From positions 1 to 64,000 of the forward strand of contig BGZK01000084.1 in the NCBI GenBank assembly GCA_005406025.1: a stretch of DNA of 64,000 bases. The letters run 5' to 3'. The notes below the pieces were generated by a model, which was not told where the DNA came from, did not search any database, and saw only the letters and a program-made list of their open reading frames with translations. This DNA is from Eumeta japonica. Taxonomy: Eukaryota; Arthropoda; Insecta; Lepidoptera; Psychidae. Shown here piece after piece: positions 10,960 to 24,500 of the stretch (within the stretch, counting starts at the first letter, position 1; every line of letters begins with the position of its first letter). Made by a program: the position numbers and the translations under genes.

Positions 10960-12305
10960 TGTCGTAAGAGGTTTTCATTTTATTGGCCTCTTCATACCAT
11001 TCAGTAGGTAGCTGCTGGGTATACTTTTGGAGTTCAGATTGAAGGCAATGATCTCAGCTTCCGATTATCAGATCAGTTTCAGTACTTCAGAAACCGTTGT
11101 TTCGAAGTGCTACAGTGTGTGCTGGTAGCTTTGGAATCGAATTCGCTCCTTCCGCCCTAACTTCGCACGAAGCGAATAGGTATCGAAGTTGTTTTTAGTT
11201 GTTGTAATTGAAAAATATGTGTACCTCCGTCCTTTAGTTTATGCCATTTTATTAAACTGGCAACCGTTCAATAATTATTAATGAAAGTCGAACGAATTCT
11301 CCAATTTTTCTATTGTAAAAATTGTTGTCGCTACCTTAATCTCTTCTTATTACATGCACATGTGTATACTTCTTTCTCTCTTTCTCGTTTCGCGTCGACT
11401 GTTCTTTTTTATTAATTCGTTACACTCTCAGGTAGAGTTACTATAAGAAGAATATAAAAAAAAACTTTACTAAGTAAATCAGTTAGTAGCATTAAATAAT
11501 TAATGAGAAAAATTATGAAAACTTAAAAAAAAATTACTATTATGATAAAAGATATAACATTAATTTTAATTTTATCATGTATTATTTATGAACAACACAA
11601 AGTAATTATTATTTGTGGTGGCAAGAAGGTGGAAGTCGATTATTTTCTATCGAAATATATTGCGTACTATTTTGGTTTTGTGCAATCGAAAAAAAGATTG
11701 CTTAGATTTACAATTGACTGTCAATACATTTACAAAAACTGTTTTAACAAGTTTTTTATTCCATTATTTTTCTAATTGTCACTCCTTTTACTCTCTTGTA
11801 ATATAATATAAGTGAAAGACGTGCACTTTGGTATTTTCTCATTTTTAATTTTAAGAATTGTAAAGAAATAATTACAACAAAGTTTGACCTTACAAAAATT
11901 ATAAAGCAATGTAGTAATTAATTTGTAATGGTTTTGATGAATAAATGACATCATTTTTTTTATTAATTTTAGTGTCTGTTTACATTATTTAAGGGGGCAA
12001 ATAAACTATTGACTTTTGCAGTTAATGCCATATTCTGACCTAAAACTCAAAATTATCTTTATGTTAATCCTTTTATCGTTTTAGCTAATAGAAACTTACT
12101 GGCTACATTGTCATAGACTACTGTTATGTTCTTTGTAGTTTGTCAATATTTTCGAATTGTTTGTACTTGTATTATGGTTCAAAACGAAACTTGAAGATCA
12201 GTGTTTGTTATTTGACAAAATAGCTTTAACTATAAATTAAATAATGAGAAACAACATTTCAAATATTAATTCAAATCAATATTACATTTGTCGTTGTTTT
12301 TAATA
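10960..12305. other. Intergenic DNA including the presumed SNX25 promoter
   Basis: AT-rich; the two frames at 11.5-11.8 kb have no recognisable domain. The immediate 200 bp before 12,306 should contain the SNX25 promoter and 5' UTR, but no TATA box or initiator stands out. Confidence 0.4.
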
Positions 12306-12532
12306 ATGTGGGCTTTAGTAAGCCTATGTACCTTGTCGATAATTATGAGTTTTTATTGGTCTGTTATTTTAAGTTTTTACTATATCATTTTATACACTTT
12401 TTGTATTATTATAGCTGTATTTGCTTTCACTTTGTGGGGCCATATTTCATTATCCTCCCCCCTCATCAGACGACTTTATACCTATTGGATAAAAGTGAAA
12501 AAGAAGTAAGGGTCTTAAATGATATTATAAAG
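12306..12532 (+). CDS. SNX25: SNX25 exon 1 (hydrophobic N terminus, frame uncertain)
   Basis: The donor AAG|GTAAGT at 12533 joins exon 2 in phase 0 and fixes the frame of the last codons (SEKEVRVLNDIIK). In that frame the nearest ATG is at 12,326, giving a tyrosine/phenylalanine-rich start. One base out of register, the frame from the ATG at 12,306 gives a much more typical membrane anchor (MSFYWSVILSFYY, then an isoleucine-rich stretch), but it stops at 12,509. The two readings could be joined by one extra base in the C6 run at 12457-12462. I cannot decide between them from the sequence. Confidence 0.55.
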
Positions 12533-15500
12533 GTAAGTAGTTGAATGTTAGGTAATAACTTAACGTAGCTTCCATGGATGGAGAATTAAATATTTCTTTT
12601 TTTCTATTTGCTTCTATTTATTAACTATGGAAACAGGCCATTTCTGTTAATTATTTTGTATAATTGGCACTAATTATTTTTGTTTTATTAGTTGTTATTC
12701 GATTTCAGGAAGACTTGAACACCTGGCTTCAATGTTCAAAAAGAACTCATCTTCCTATCATTTTTGGACGGACAGTTGATAGTCAAATACAACAATTGTT
12801 AGATTTAATTCTCAGAGATTTTGTCACTCAATGGCTCAAAGAGCTATCTTTCAAACCAGAACCAGTGATCGAAAATTTTAAAGAACATGTGTGGGGTGCT
12901 GTGCAGAAATTACATGAGAGGATGTTAAAAATTGATGCTGAGAAATTGTTGGCAGGTGATATGGTTACAAAGGTGACACAACATTTTGAAAGAATTCGTA
13001 TAGCGCAAAGTTGTGCGTGAGTATATTGTTAATGTGGTATTGTTGACATGTGGTTTATTGTTTTAGTAAAAATAATACAATATCTATTCAACATTGTAAT
13101 TGTATCAGTCATTAATAAATTAAGTAATTTCTTATATTTTAAAATCAGAGAATATATCACACTTCTTAATGTGTCGAAGCTGCACTTATTTTGCTATAAA
13201 GTAAGTAATGTTTTTTTGTATTAACTGATTGAAATGAGAATAGGATAGTCTGCGTGAACTTAAGAGAAAATAATATTGTCAGTTCAAAAAAGGCATTATG
13301 TTAACAATTCATGGTTATCTTGAAAATAACCCTATTTCAACTTGAATTTTTATTTTGATAAAGTATTGCTCTTGAAGTTTATGGCTATAGGTGTCTATTT
13401 TGGAAAAACAAAACTAAACTATGTTTAACTTTGCTTTATTTAGTGAATTTAGTAGTAATCACTTTGTTGTTATAATGTTGCACTCAATAATAAATGGCAC
13501 TACATGACAAATTACAGGCATTATGATGTATTATTATTATTATAAACTGCCACCTATTTACCAGAAGGATTGGCAGAAACTCCAGATTGCCATATGGTGC
13601 GATCTTTGTTATCTCTCTTGTTTTCCGACATCCATCAATCTTTTTATGGAAGTTCGTCAGTTTTGGGTGCCTAAAATATGTCATCTATTCGGTCTGTGTA
13701 AGATTTTCTAGAGCATCCCTTACTGATCCTTCCATCACATACATTGGATTTATATGTGACATTTGTAAGTTTATTTTCATTCATCTTTTCCAGATAGCCA
13801 AACCACTACAACATAATTTTTTCTACTTTACTCACTACATCTTTCAAAGATACATACATAGGTATCGCATTTCCATTGCATTAATGCATATTAAATGTTA
13901 AAAAACAAAAGGAGTTCAATCAGATTCGCTTGATAAAAATGTGCAAACTATTATTTGCATACCGTACTGCTAATAGGGATGATGTTGCTCAGGGTCCTGC
14001 ACACTGAAGAAGAGAGGAATAACGTTCCTCTAGATCCCTAGTTGCTTCTAATATTGATACATAGATTTTCAAGTACATTATTCGTACAGTACATCCGAAT
14101 CATCTTGACTGGGTTGAATTTAGCCTTGAGTCGCATCGCAGTAACTAGAATTAACTCAGTGGAAAGGTTGCGGTATGAGGGGATATTGTAAGGTTTGCCA
14201 CCGCCTCCTGCTGCCCGCATTTACCTTATCTTTATTAATTATGATCAATATAAAATCAAAAATAGTTTTCTTTTAAGTGTACCAGTGCAAACTTACACTT
14301 TCTTCAACTTCAGCCCTGTCAAGATTTTCCGAGTGTACTGTAAATGTAATGCACCCATGCTAAATTGCATTCAAATATTATGTACTTTATTGTCATTATT
14401 AATGATATTTGTTATTGTGATATTAAATAATCACATTTGAGTTTTTGTCAATGATAAAATTAAATCGTTTGTTTTAAAAATATATCTGGTAAATAAATTA
14501 CGAATATAAATTACTATCTTAATATAGAGCCTGATGTCTTTTTTTTCTCCAAATTATCAGTCCTATAACTGTATTACTACTAAATCGCACATATAATTTT
14601 AAGAAATATTCAGATGGATGAACATGGAATAATAAATTTATTACTTTTAATCAAAGCATAGTCTGCCAGATTTTTTTCATTACTTTTTCAATATTTTCAA
14701 AGATTTTGTTTTCCATAATCTGGCTGAGAATTTATAATATCTTGGTCAGAAATTTTAGTTTTTTGAGTTCTAACACAAAATTTGTTACATCAGTTTATTA
14801 TTGTTTTCTTTTTAGGATATTATTTGATAAGCTGCAATAATGTCAATACTAATTTACACACAGCTAGCCATTTGATTAATTTCAAATAATGATTGTCAAT
14901 TTTATCAAATTTTGAAAATCATCTATGTCACTATGATTTTTTTAGACTGGAGCTAAATCAACCCCCAATGTTTGCACTTTTGCCTCATCTGATGTCATGT
15001 GAAACAGAATTGCATTATTTGAGACAAGTGAGTGAGCTTTTGGTAATGTTTCTGTTGCCACAATGTTATTCATTACCGCCGGCATCTCATCTCATTATAG
15101 AAACCTTAGCTTGTAAAAGTAAGTATTATTTAGCAAATGAATGTAAAATTACAATTTCAAGCTATTTAATTCATATTTAAAATTTACTTAGTAATAAATG
15201 GGTATATAGTTTATTTATTTAATAAATTATTAGCAAAGACTGGATTATACGAAATATAAAATTTTTAACATTATGAATTTTTTTTTAATCTACAAATGAA
15301 ATGTATAGTAGTCATCAATGTGAAAATATTAATATGAATACTTTTTTTTTTGTTTTGAAGTATCTAATATTTCATTATTTTTCAGTTTTACGACCAGCTA
15401 TTGACATAGTAACTGAACCTGATTACATAAATCAAAAAATTATACAATATTTGGAGGCACAAAAGGAAGTTGATGCAATGCATGTTAGAACCCATGAATA

Positions 15501-18500
15501 TGCGAAAACATTTGAGGACTATATAAGACTTATAAACAATTGCAACAATGTGGAGACATTGAAACGATTAAGGTATAATATTTTTTACTCTACTACATTT
15601 ATTAGGGCTTCAATAACATACATTTTATTTTAAACTAGACAGTTGCAAAGTTTCATGGACATTTTATGGTGATTTTATGTTTCCTTCTAAAATGCTCCAA
15701 AACTCTGAAAATTACTTTTTCAGATTTTTATAGCAAATAATATTTGTCATAATTTTAATATAAAATGACAGATAAATGGTATTTTGCAGATATGATATAG
15801 TTACGCAGATAATGCAAGCTACTACATTGCAAAATGTAAAAAGAGCTAGAGGCATAGATATTGATGCATTAGAAATGGGTGGAACCCAAGTAAATATAAG
15901 TAAACAGCAAATGGCAGATGCAAAAAAATTGAAAAAATATATAACTCAGTTGACTATTGCTAAAGAAGAATGTGAAGCTGCATTAAGGAAGCTAGGATGG
16001 GATGGAGCATTTCCAACAGTAGAATCTGACAACAAAGTAAGAACTGAATATAAGGTTTGGAAAAAGTTATTTCATGTTTTATATATATATGCCATTTTTT
16101 TCAGCAACTGTCATTTAGGTTGTGACATAATCCTATTGCTGTAGAAATTTTGAGAATTCTGATTGAAAAACTGTGACAAGTAGTTTTGATAGTCCTCTTT
16201 TCATGTTAACCCAACACTATCTAAAGAATTCTGAAGAGATTGAAACAGATAAAAATCTGAGGATGTAAGGTCAGGGGTATATATATGGTGGATGCATTAA
16301 CACTTTCCAACCAAACACTCAATATTTTCTGAGTGACTAAAAATGCGTGTGGTCTGGAGTTATCATGATGAAAAACTACACCCTTTCAGTTGATCGATTT
16401 CGGCCGTTTTTTACTCCACTTCTTACTTGACTCTCATCAGCTGTTAGCAGTAGAGATCCGAATCAATGATTTTTCCAAGGGGTAAAAGCTCATAATAATG
16501 CCCTTCCAATCCCACCATACACATAGCACCAGCATATTACAAATTTATCCAGGTTTCACTATAGTATAGTCTGTGGAACTTGATTGCCTTTTGATCATGA
16601 GCCTTTTTACATATTCTTTTCTTAGATAATTCATCACTAGTGATGAATCTTTTTAAAAACCATTTCATTTCATTATGTTTCAATAGAGAATTGCAAATGA
16701 GTACACGGTTCATTAGATTTCTTTCAGTGAGCTCTTGTGGGACCAAAGTACCAAGTTTTCTTGTATGTCCAGCTTTTTTCGAATGGATCAAAACTGTTTT
16801 GTGGTCAATCCCCAGCTCTTCAGCTATGTCATATGAACTGATATGCTGACCTCACTCTATTTTTACTAAAATAGCCATAAACATCACAAGTTTTTTCATG
16901 GTTCAAGTCGCGATTTTGTTTTTTTTGTAATAAAATTTCAAAATATATCGAATTTCTATGTTAGATTCACTCATTTTGGTAGACAGAAAAACAATGAAAT
17001 TATGCTGGGACACCTTTTTTACTATGTATTTTTCTTTTTTTAAAATGTCATCTATTCAATGACATCAAATCTAGCCAGATATAAACAGCACAACTAAAGA
17101 GATTTTACTACAATTATTTACTCATAAAATGTGAAAAAACCTTTTCACGGACCTAATGTATTGTTAGAGTTGACATATTGTCCTGTAGAAATATTTAATG
17201 TAATTTTGAAAGTGTTCTAGACATATTGCGCTCTGTATGGAAACGAGGAACTGTAAAAGTTGTTTAATAATTGAATATGATAAATGTCTGGCTAAGAATA
17301 AAACTTGTTTTAAAAATTTGATGATGACAGAAAATAATGCAGAACAATATTATATTTATGAATAAACTTGAAAAGAACGAAATAATGCAGTATATTACAT
17401 AGAATATTATATCATTATGTTTGTTATATAAAAATATATTTATAGTAGGAGTTTACACATTGAAAAAAAAACAAAATAGAACATTATAATCGCTTATGTC
17501 TGTTTGTTTCGCACACTTAATATTCTCAGCAATTATTGGATGTGGAAATTAAAAAATAATGTATCAATTGAAATAATAAAAAAACACTATGTAATAATCT
17601 AGATGGGACTAAACATGTACAGTAAAATGCACAACCCTCTGCCGCTATGAAGTTCTTCACCAATGATTTTCAGTGGTGTAAAATAGGAAGGTGGGGAGAG
17701 GAAGGAAAGGTCAGGGAGTGTTATACCTCCGTGGTACATCATTTGCAGCCAATTCAGAGTGGCAGACTTGTGTGGGTTGCACTGTACTGAGTTTTTTACT
17801 TTTTCTATTATATTTCTATTGAAAGGGCAATTTCCACACCACATGAAATTTGTCAAAGTTGGCATTAACCTTTGATTATGAAATTATTTTTTATAGTCTA
17901 TATGTAATAATATCAATAACAGAATAATGAATCTTTCTATGGGAACTCAATAAAAACAATTAATATATATACAACATTTTCTTCTTATAGAATATATACT
18001 TTTAAATATTAATATAATTAACCATCTTTTACTTGAAATTCCATCCATGTAGATATAAAATAGTTTTTCCTATTTCTTTATCAAATAATATAAATTACAA
18101 TATGGATGCTGATCCTGCACACGATTTTGATTCCACTTTTAGTATCTATTTGGATCCTCGTCTCATTTTCAGTTACTATCACAGTTGAGTTCTTTCCTCC
18201 AATCCTAGTCCCAATGATGATAACCAGTCGCCCATTATTACTTTGTAATGTTTCAATTCTATTATATTCTTTTTTTATTTCAGACTTTGCCACTTCACAA
18301 AGTACTTGAAAGTGTGATAGGGCGTAGATATCTTTCTATGTTTTTAGAGACATTATGCTCTCAGGGTTTGGTCGGATTTTGGGTAGCAGTTGAAGAATTA
18401 AGACATAGCCCAAGGAGTAGTTGGCATCAGTTTGGAGCTGAAATCTTTTATACATATATTAGATCACCAAGTGCTGAAATTAAAGTAGATAAGGTATGAA

Positions 18501-21500
18501 ACATTGGATATATAAATGATTTTTAATATTGTTCCTCTCCCATAAAGTTTGATGTTAGAGTAGACAGGCAAAAGTTAACTATGTAGCTGTTTCTTACTTT
18601 GTGCTACAATAAAAGAACTTCCCAATAAACTTGATTCTCCCACAAGTAATTGTTTAGTCTTCTTTGACTGTATTAGACATCCAAGTAATAGAGTTAATGA
18701 ACTACTGGAGAAATAAAATTTCCATTATAGGTCTGTTGTTATCACTCTATTTATATTTTTATTGCACTACAGTAGAACCTCGATAACTCAAACCTCGGTA
18801 ACTTAAAAACCTCTATAACTTAAAATACGCAACCTCTATAACTTAATAAGTAATCTCTGTATTGGCCCTCAGTAACTTAAAGAAATGTTTCCACAACCTC
18901 TATAACATAAAATTGTTTGTCAATGAGTCATTTTGAAAGAGTGTGCAAAACAAAAGGTTTTGGTATTTATTGCTTGCACTGTTCACTAGTTAAATTGTTA
19001 ACGTAAACAATACATATGTCACCTATTGTTTGCTTCTTCGAAATTCTTTAAAGCTTTGCGGCGGTTAGCCTTAAGACATAAGTAACTCTTGGATCATAAG
19101 TTTTTGATCATTGTCCTGGAAACATCGCTTTACTTACTGTGTGATAAAACTGGCTTAAAATGAGTTCAAAAAGAAAACTAACAACACTCGCATACGCTGA
19201 TAAAGGGTGGAACAAGGGTACATACATACATATGTACATACCTACCTCTATATTAACCTATCCCTAACATAATCCCTAAACCTCTATAACTTAAAATATT
19301 TTGTGTTTCCCTTGGACTTTAACTTGTCGAGGTTCAACTGTATTATAAATAAGGGAGCAAAAAAGTGTAGAAATTCTATTTGTTTTCATTGGAAATCATT
19401 GGACACTTAGGCAAGTAAGTTGCATATTCTGTAAATAGGTATGTAAAAGTTTTAAACATGAAAATGATTGTTCAGCACATCAGCTAGTTATTGTAATAGT
19501 GACAATCAACTTGGCTAGTTGTTATACTCGGGGTAAATTTATTTGTAATTTATTTTCATTTATTTTATATTATTGATTTTCTATTATTTTATATGCATTT
19601 TGATTATGAAATTCAAGTTATTGTTATTTTGACTGGTTTCTCGTACAACCTAAATCAAATTGTTAGCATTGTTAACATTTACAAAATCTTTAAGCAGAAT
19701 GTCAGAGGAGACCGTATTTACATTAAAATTTCCACTCTGAATGTAATTCAAAAGTTTTTACTTTTATAAATATTTGTAGCTAGCTTGAAATTCTTTAAAA
19801 ATATGTGTAATTTCAATAATTGTAAGCTTGTAAGTTTTAATATTTTGTTTTTTAGACTGACCAATTTGTTCACAGTATTATTAATAATACTGTGAACAAA
19901 TTGATGTAACAACAATATCGAACATTTTCTACTGCATGCATAAATTCTAACATTAGTATTTTTTGTAATGAATGATCTCGCAAAGAATGTCTGTTTCTGC
20001 TAAAATATTATCAGAAGATCCAAAAAAAAATTTGGGCATGTTTAATCTTGCAAGCCAGCCCCAAACTTCTCGTATTACTTTGTGCAGTAGTTCAAGTTCG
20101 GAAAGCATAAAAATAAAAAATTGTCAGAGATTTTATATTCTACTCTATAGATCATATGTGGGCAACATCCAGCCCACGAGACGTTTCGAAAAACTCAATA
20201 AAAAAAAACAATAAAAATTATGAACACTACTTTAAAATACACTACTTTTGAATGCGGCCCACTAAAGTATTTGCACACTAAAGTTTTACAACATGTAAAA
20301 GGTTGCCCATACCTGCTATAGATGAATGTCAAATTTTCACAAAAACTAAGTTCAGTCAAGTCTCAACTAATTTCATTTAGTCCACTCATATACTATCTAT
20401 TGAAAAGTGCTTTTAGTATAAAATGTGTTGTGTTTTAATAATCTAACTAATTTTAAATAATGTCTATAGTATTAAGTATATATATTATAGAGAATTTTCA
20501 TTGTGTTTATATATTCCTTCCTATTTATTTGTGACATTAAAGAATGAAGAAATAAAGACTAGACTTCAGTGAAGTCATGGCAATTTAGTATACTTTTTAT
20601 GTATTTTATAAAGTAATATTATTATAACTATTATTTTATAAAATACATGAATGAAATAAAATTTTGAATTATTTTGATATATCTTGAAAACAAACCTATA
20701 CCCAATATCAGTGTTCAGTATTATAAAATACTATGCAACTAAGTAAAGAATATGTTCAATTATACTTCATGAGCGAATAATTTTTAAAGAATATCAAGAA
20801 ATTAGGGTGCCATAGCCAAATATTCTTGCTATAATATTTTTATGTTTTGGGTATTATTTCATCGAATGCAATTGTACTTAATAGTGTAGTGGGACACTGT
20901 TAAGATCATTTGTATATGAATGGATACTTATTGCACAAAACAAACTGGATTTGCGATTAACTTACAGGACACAAGAAAAAGGATGGAAGCATTCCTTTTG
21001 GGTGATAAAGGCCCTGAAGTGTTTTTTGAAGTTCAAGAAACTGTAGTGGACACCATACAAGAAAAGTATTATCCATCATTTCTACTGAGTGAACAGTATA
21101 AATTATTAATGGCCGAGTTAGCTTCCGAAGAAGTAGCAACCAAAGGTATGTTAGATATATTATGATAGGTGTAAATTATGGGTATAGTCATGTCTCTTTT
21201 CACAGATGGACACAATCGCCTACTTTTTTATATCAACATTGCCAATGAAACTATATGCATAATACAGTTTCTGAGAAATTTACTGTAGGAAATATTTTTA
21301 AAGCGACTTTGACAAGTCCCTAATAACAGCTGATAGCATATTGGTAGTTATCGTAAGAAACAAAAAAAAGGACATGTTTTTGCGACATTGACTACTGCAT
21401 AAGTGACCTACAGGCTAAGTGACTATTGTGGTGTGCACATGCCATATTTGTACTGATAAACCTTTTGTTTATGCAGTTGTGTTTTGTTTAATTTTTTATA

Positions 21501-24500
21501 TAATCAAGTCATATGTGACTATAATCAATTTAAAAAAAGGAGGACTTTATGTAATTTTGTGCAATAGCTTAATGTCTTGTCAAAGGTGAAAGTGGTTCAA
21601 TTTCACTTAAGTCAATAAACACATTAGTAAATTTGTTTGTAGTTAGATATTGAATCCAGTCGAATCAATGAATACAAATCAAAAATCGAGTCTCTCTTGT
21701 TTCCAATTTTATATAGTCTATTTTCGATTCCGATTGCGGCCTCTTGGTTCTGATTCTGATCTTAATTGCGCTTTCTGTTCCGATTCCGGCTCCTATACCA
21801 ATCTCGCTCGATACGATCGTGGTTCTGATTCTAATTTTTACCACTATTTCATAATCGGTTGGCAATCTTGTTCTGATTATACTATAGATCTTAGTCTCAC
21901 TCTCAGTTCCTGTACGGGTTTGAGTTTCAGTTCTGCTTTCACTTTCCCGCTCCCGCATTAAATTCTGATCTTAACTATGACGTTAGCCACATATTTGAGA
22001 TTCATGTTAATAAATTCAATACTCCAAGTCTCACTTTTTTGCTCTTGCTTTTAATTCTGATCTTAATTCCAACACAATTGTATGATTCGAGAACCATATT
22101 TATTGATTCAGTAACTGTAGTCCTGTTTGTCTGCTTTTGCTTTTAATTCTGATTTCAATTCCAACTCATTTCATTCAATAATTATTTGTAAAATAATGCT
22201 TTTATAAATAGCTTATAAAGGTATAGATAGCCATTTTGTATGCAAATTTTAAGATTGCTTGATTTAATAGCTTATAAAAAGTATAAAATGGAAATGTTAT
22301 ACTTTTGTAAATATACTGTGTGAAAAGTTTAAAGTTGGGGCAATTAAGTGGTGGTGATACACGATTGATCAGGAATTTGGCTATGAGTCAAAGGTATTGA
22401 ATTTGAGTCCTGATCACAAATAGCAAAGTGATCAATACATTTTAAAGTTAAATTAAAATACAGCACTTGTGTCCTAGAGGGCACATTTTGTATTTGATCC
22501 CGGATATTGTCACTGCATCATAGCCAGTAGTGATCAGGTGATGTCGGTAAATTCTTTAATCTGAAAGAGAAAAGATTGTGAGAGGTGTCTCTTCCACAAT
22601 ATTTACCTGCAATGTTTTCCTGTAATCAATTCTTAAAGTATTTTTGCATTCTATATAAACACTATGTACATGTAGGTTTTTGGATCTGTATCAATTTAAC
22701 AATGAGTGGGGTTTATTTTTCTATTGTTTTTATATTATTGAACACTTCATTAACAATTCTTATTGCCATTTCATATGTAACTAATCATCCAATTTGTAGT
22801 TTGGAAAATTTTATGTACTGTCAGCTTAGATCTTTGTCATAGCCTCATGGGAGTTTCATATATGAATTCCATATGAAATCGATCATGCATCTTTCCACAA
22901 ATATTCATAATCTCTTTTTTTAGAAAGATTTGGCCAAAGAAACTATAGTCATTGAAGTAACCGTTTTCGAGAAAAATAGCATAGAACATTTACTAAAATT
23001 TTATGAACATAACCTTAGCTGACAGTTGACAATGATGGGGTCAATATCTCGCTTCCACTCTAGGTTGCCAATGCGATGCCCAGCTATTCACTATTAGGCA
23101 AGGCACAGCTGGGTGTGGTCGGTTGAACTTGCACAGAGTTAAGTATTTTGTTTATATGCTGTTTTTGATTTTTTACTATAGAGACTTTTTTAACGATAGT
23201 ATGTTAGATTACAGTTTATAGTTATAGTGGCAAAGTTGTTCTAAAAAAGGAGATAAATTAATATTTGTGAAAAGATGCATGATCAATTCCATTCTGTATA
23301 TCTAAATTTATAAGAATATATGGCTATCTCAATGAAAACTTGTACACTTTTCACTGAAAATTGGTAAAAATGATCAACTTTTCTAATTGCTCTTATACTA
23401 ATATTCACCTAACTTCTGAAATGCATCTGCATGCATTTGCAATTCAATTTTTTAAGGGTTCAAAGGACTAGTGCTTATCAAATTTGTATTCCAAAAAGCT
23501 TCATATCTCATAGGTATCAATCAAAAATTTAAATAATGGTGGTGAATAAGATTGTCTTTGTTTTTACTTGTACATTACATCATATTAGAACATATTACAA
23601 AAACAGCAGTTTATCTGCCATAGATCTGAATGCAGAACGTTCACCAATAGAAGACCGACAGTTGTCAAATGATTCAGTGTCTTCAGCTGAAAGCGCAGGC
23701 AGTGGCCTACATCTAACTGAACATTCAACTTACGCTAGAAGGAAACTGGACCAGTTGCAAGAAAGACATAATAATAAGACACAGGTTATCTTTTTCATCA
23801 TGAATACTATGCACATTACCATATGCTGTAAAAAGAGAAATAAAAACCGTTAATTAACTTATGATTCTATTTGTGATAAATTGTGGAAATCCCAATCAAA
23901 TAATTTAACTTTCTATGTATAGAAATCCAAAAAATAATTTCCTATGTTGAGATTTTGATATAAAATGTAACGACTGTTTTTCTCAGTACTCAAAAAAATT
24001 TAAAAGTATTATAACTTATTTGCTTGCATTTACTCTCAGTGAAAGAATTACAATTATTTTTTTAATGAACAAGTAGAAAACTTAATATTAATTAAATGTC
24101 GATTTATGTACAAGAATGTATGAAAAATATACTTTCTGAGGAGAAACAAAAGGTTGTTTTCAAAATTCACTAGCCAAAAATGCTGAAACATTGGAACTAT
24201 TAAATATTTATGTACATACATACATACATACATATATATGTATGTATGTATGTATATATATATAATTAAAAAAATAATAACCTAAATTTTTAACCATATA
24301 TTTATGCCTGTACGACCAGTCCATAAAAGTATGGCCGATGAGTAGATGAAATACGCCGAGATTGTTTTCTTGTTTTTAAAAGGCATTAAAAGGTCAATAA
24401 TACAGAGTACATTAAATTATAATATAACTGCTGTAGGTTTAAAATAGTGAAATCAATTGTTACGAAAGACTTTGGTCACAAGTAATAATAAACAAATTTG

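Noticed and set aside
21650..21961. Open frames of 97-103 codons on both strands
   Set aside because: They arise from the degenerate hexamer array, not from a gene.
23590..23635. Upstream start for SNX25 exon 8 (acceptors at 23,606 or 23,609)
   Set aside because: Both give phase 2 and cannot join exon 7 (phase 1) without a frame change or stop; the acceptor at 23,635 fits.
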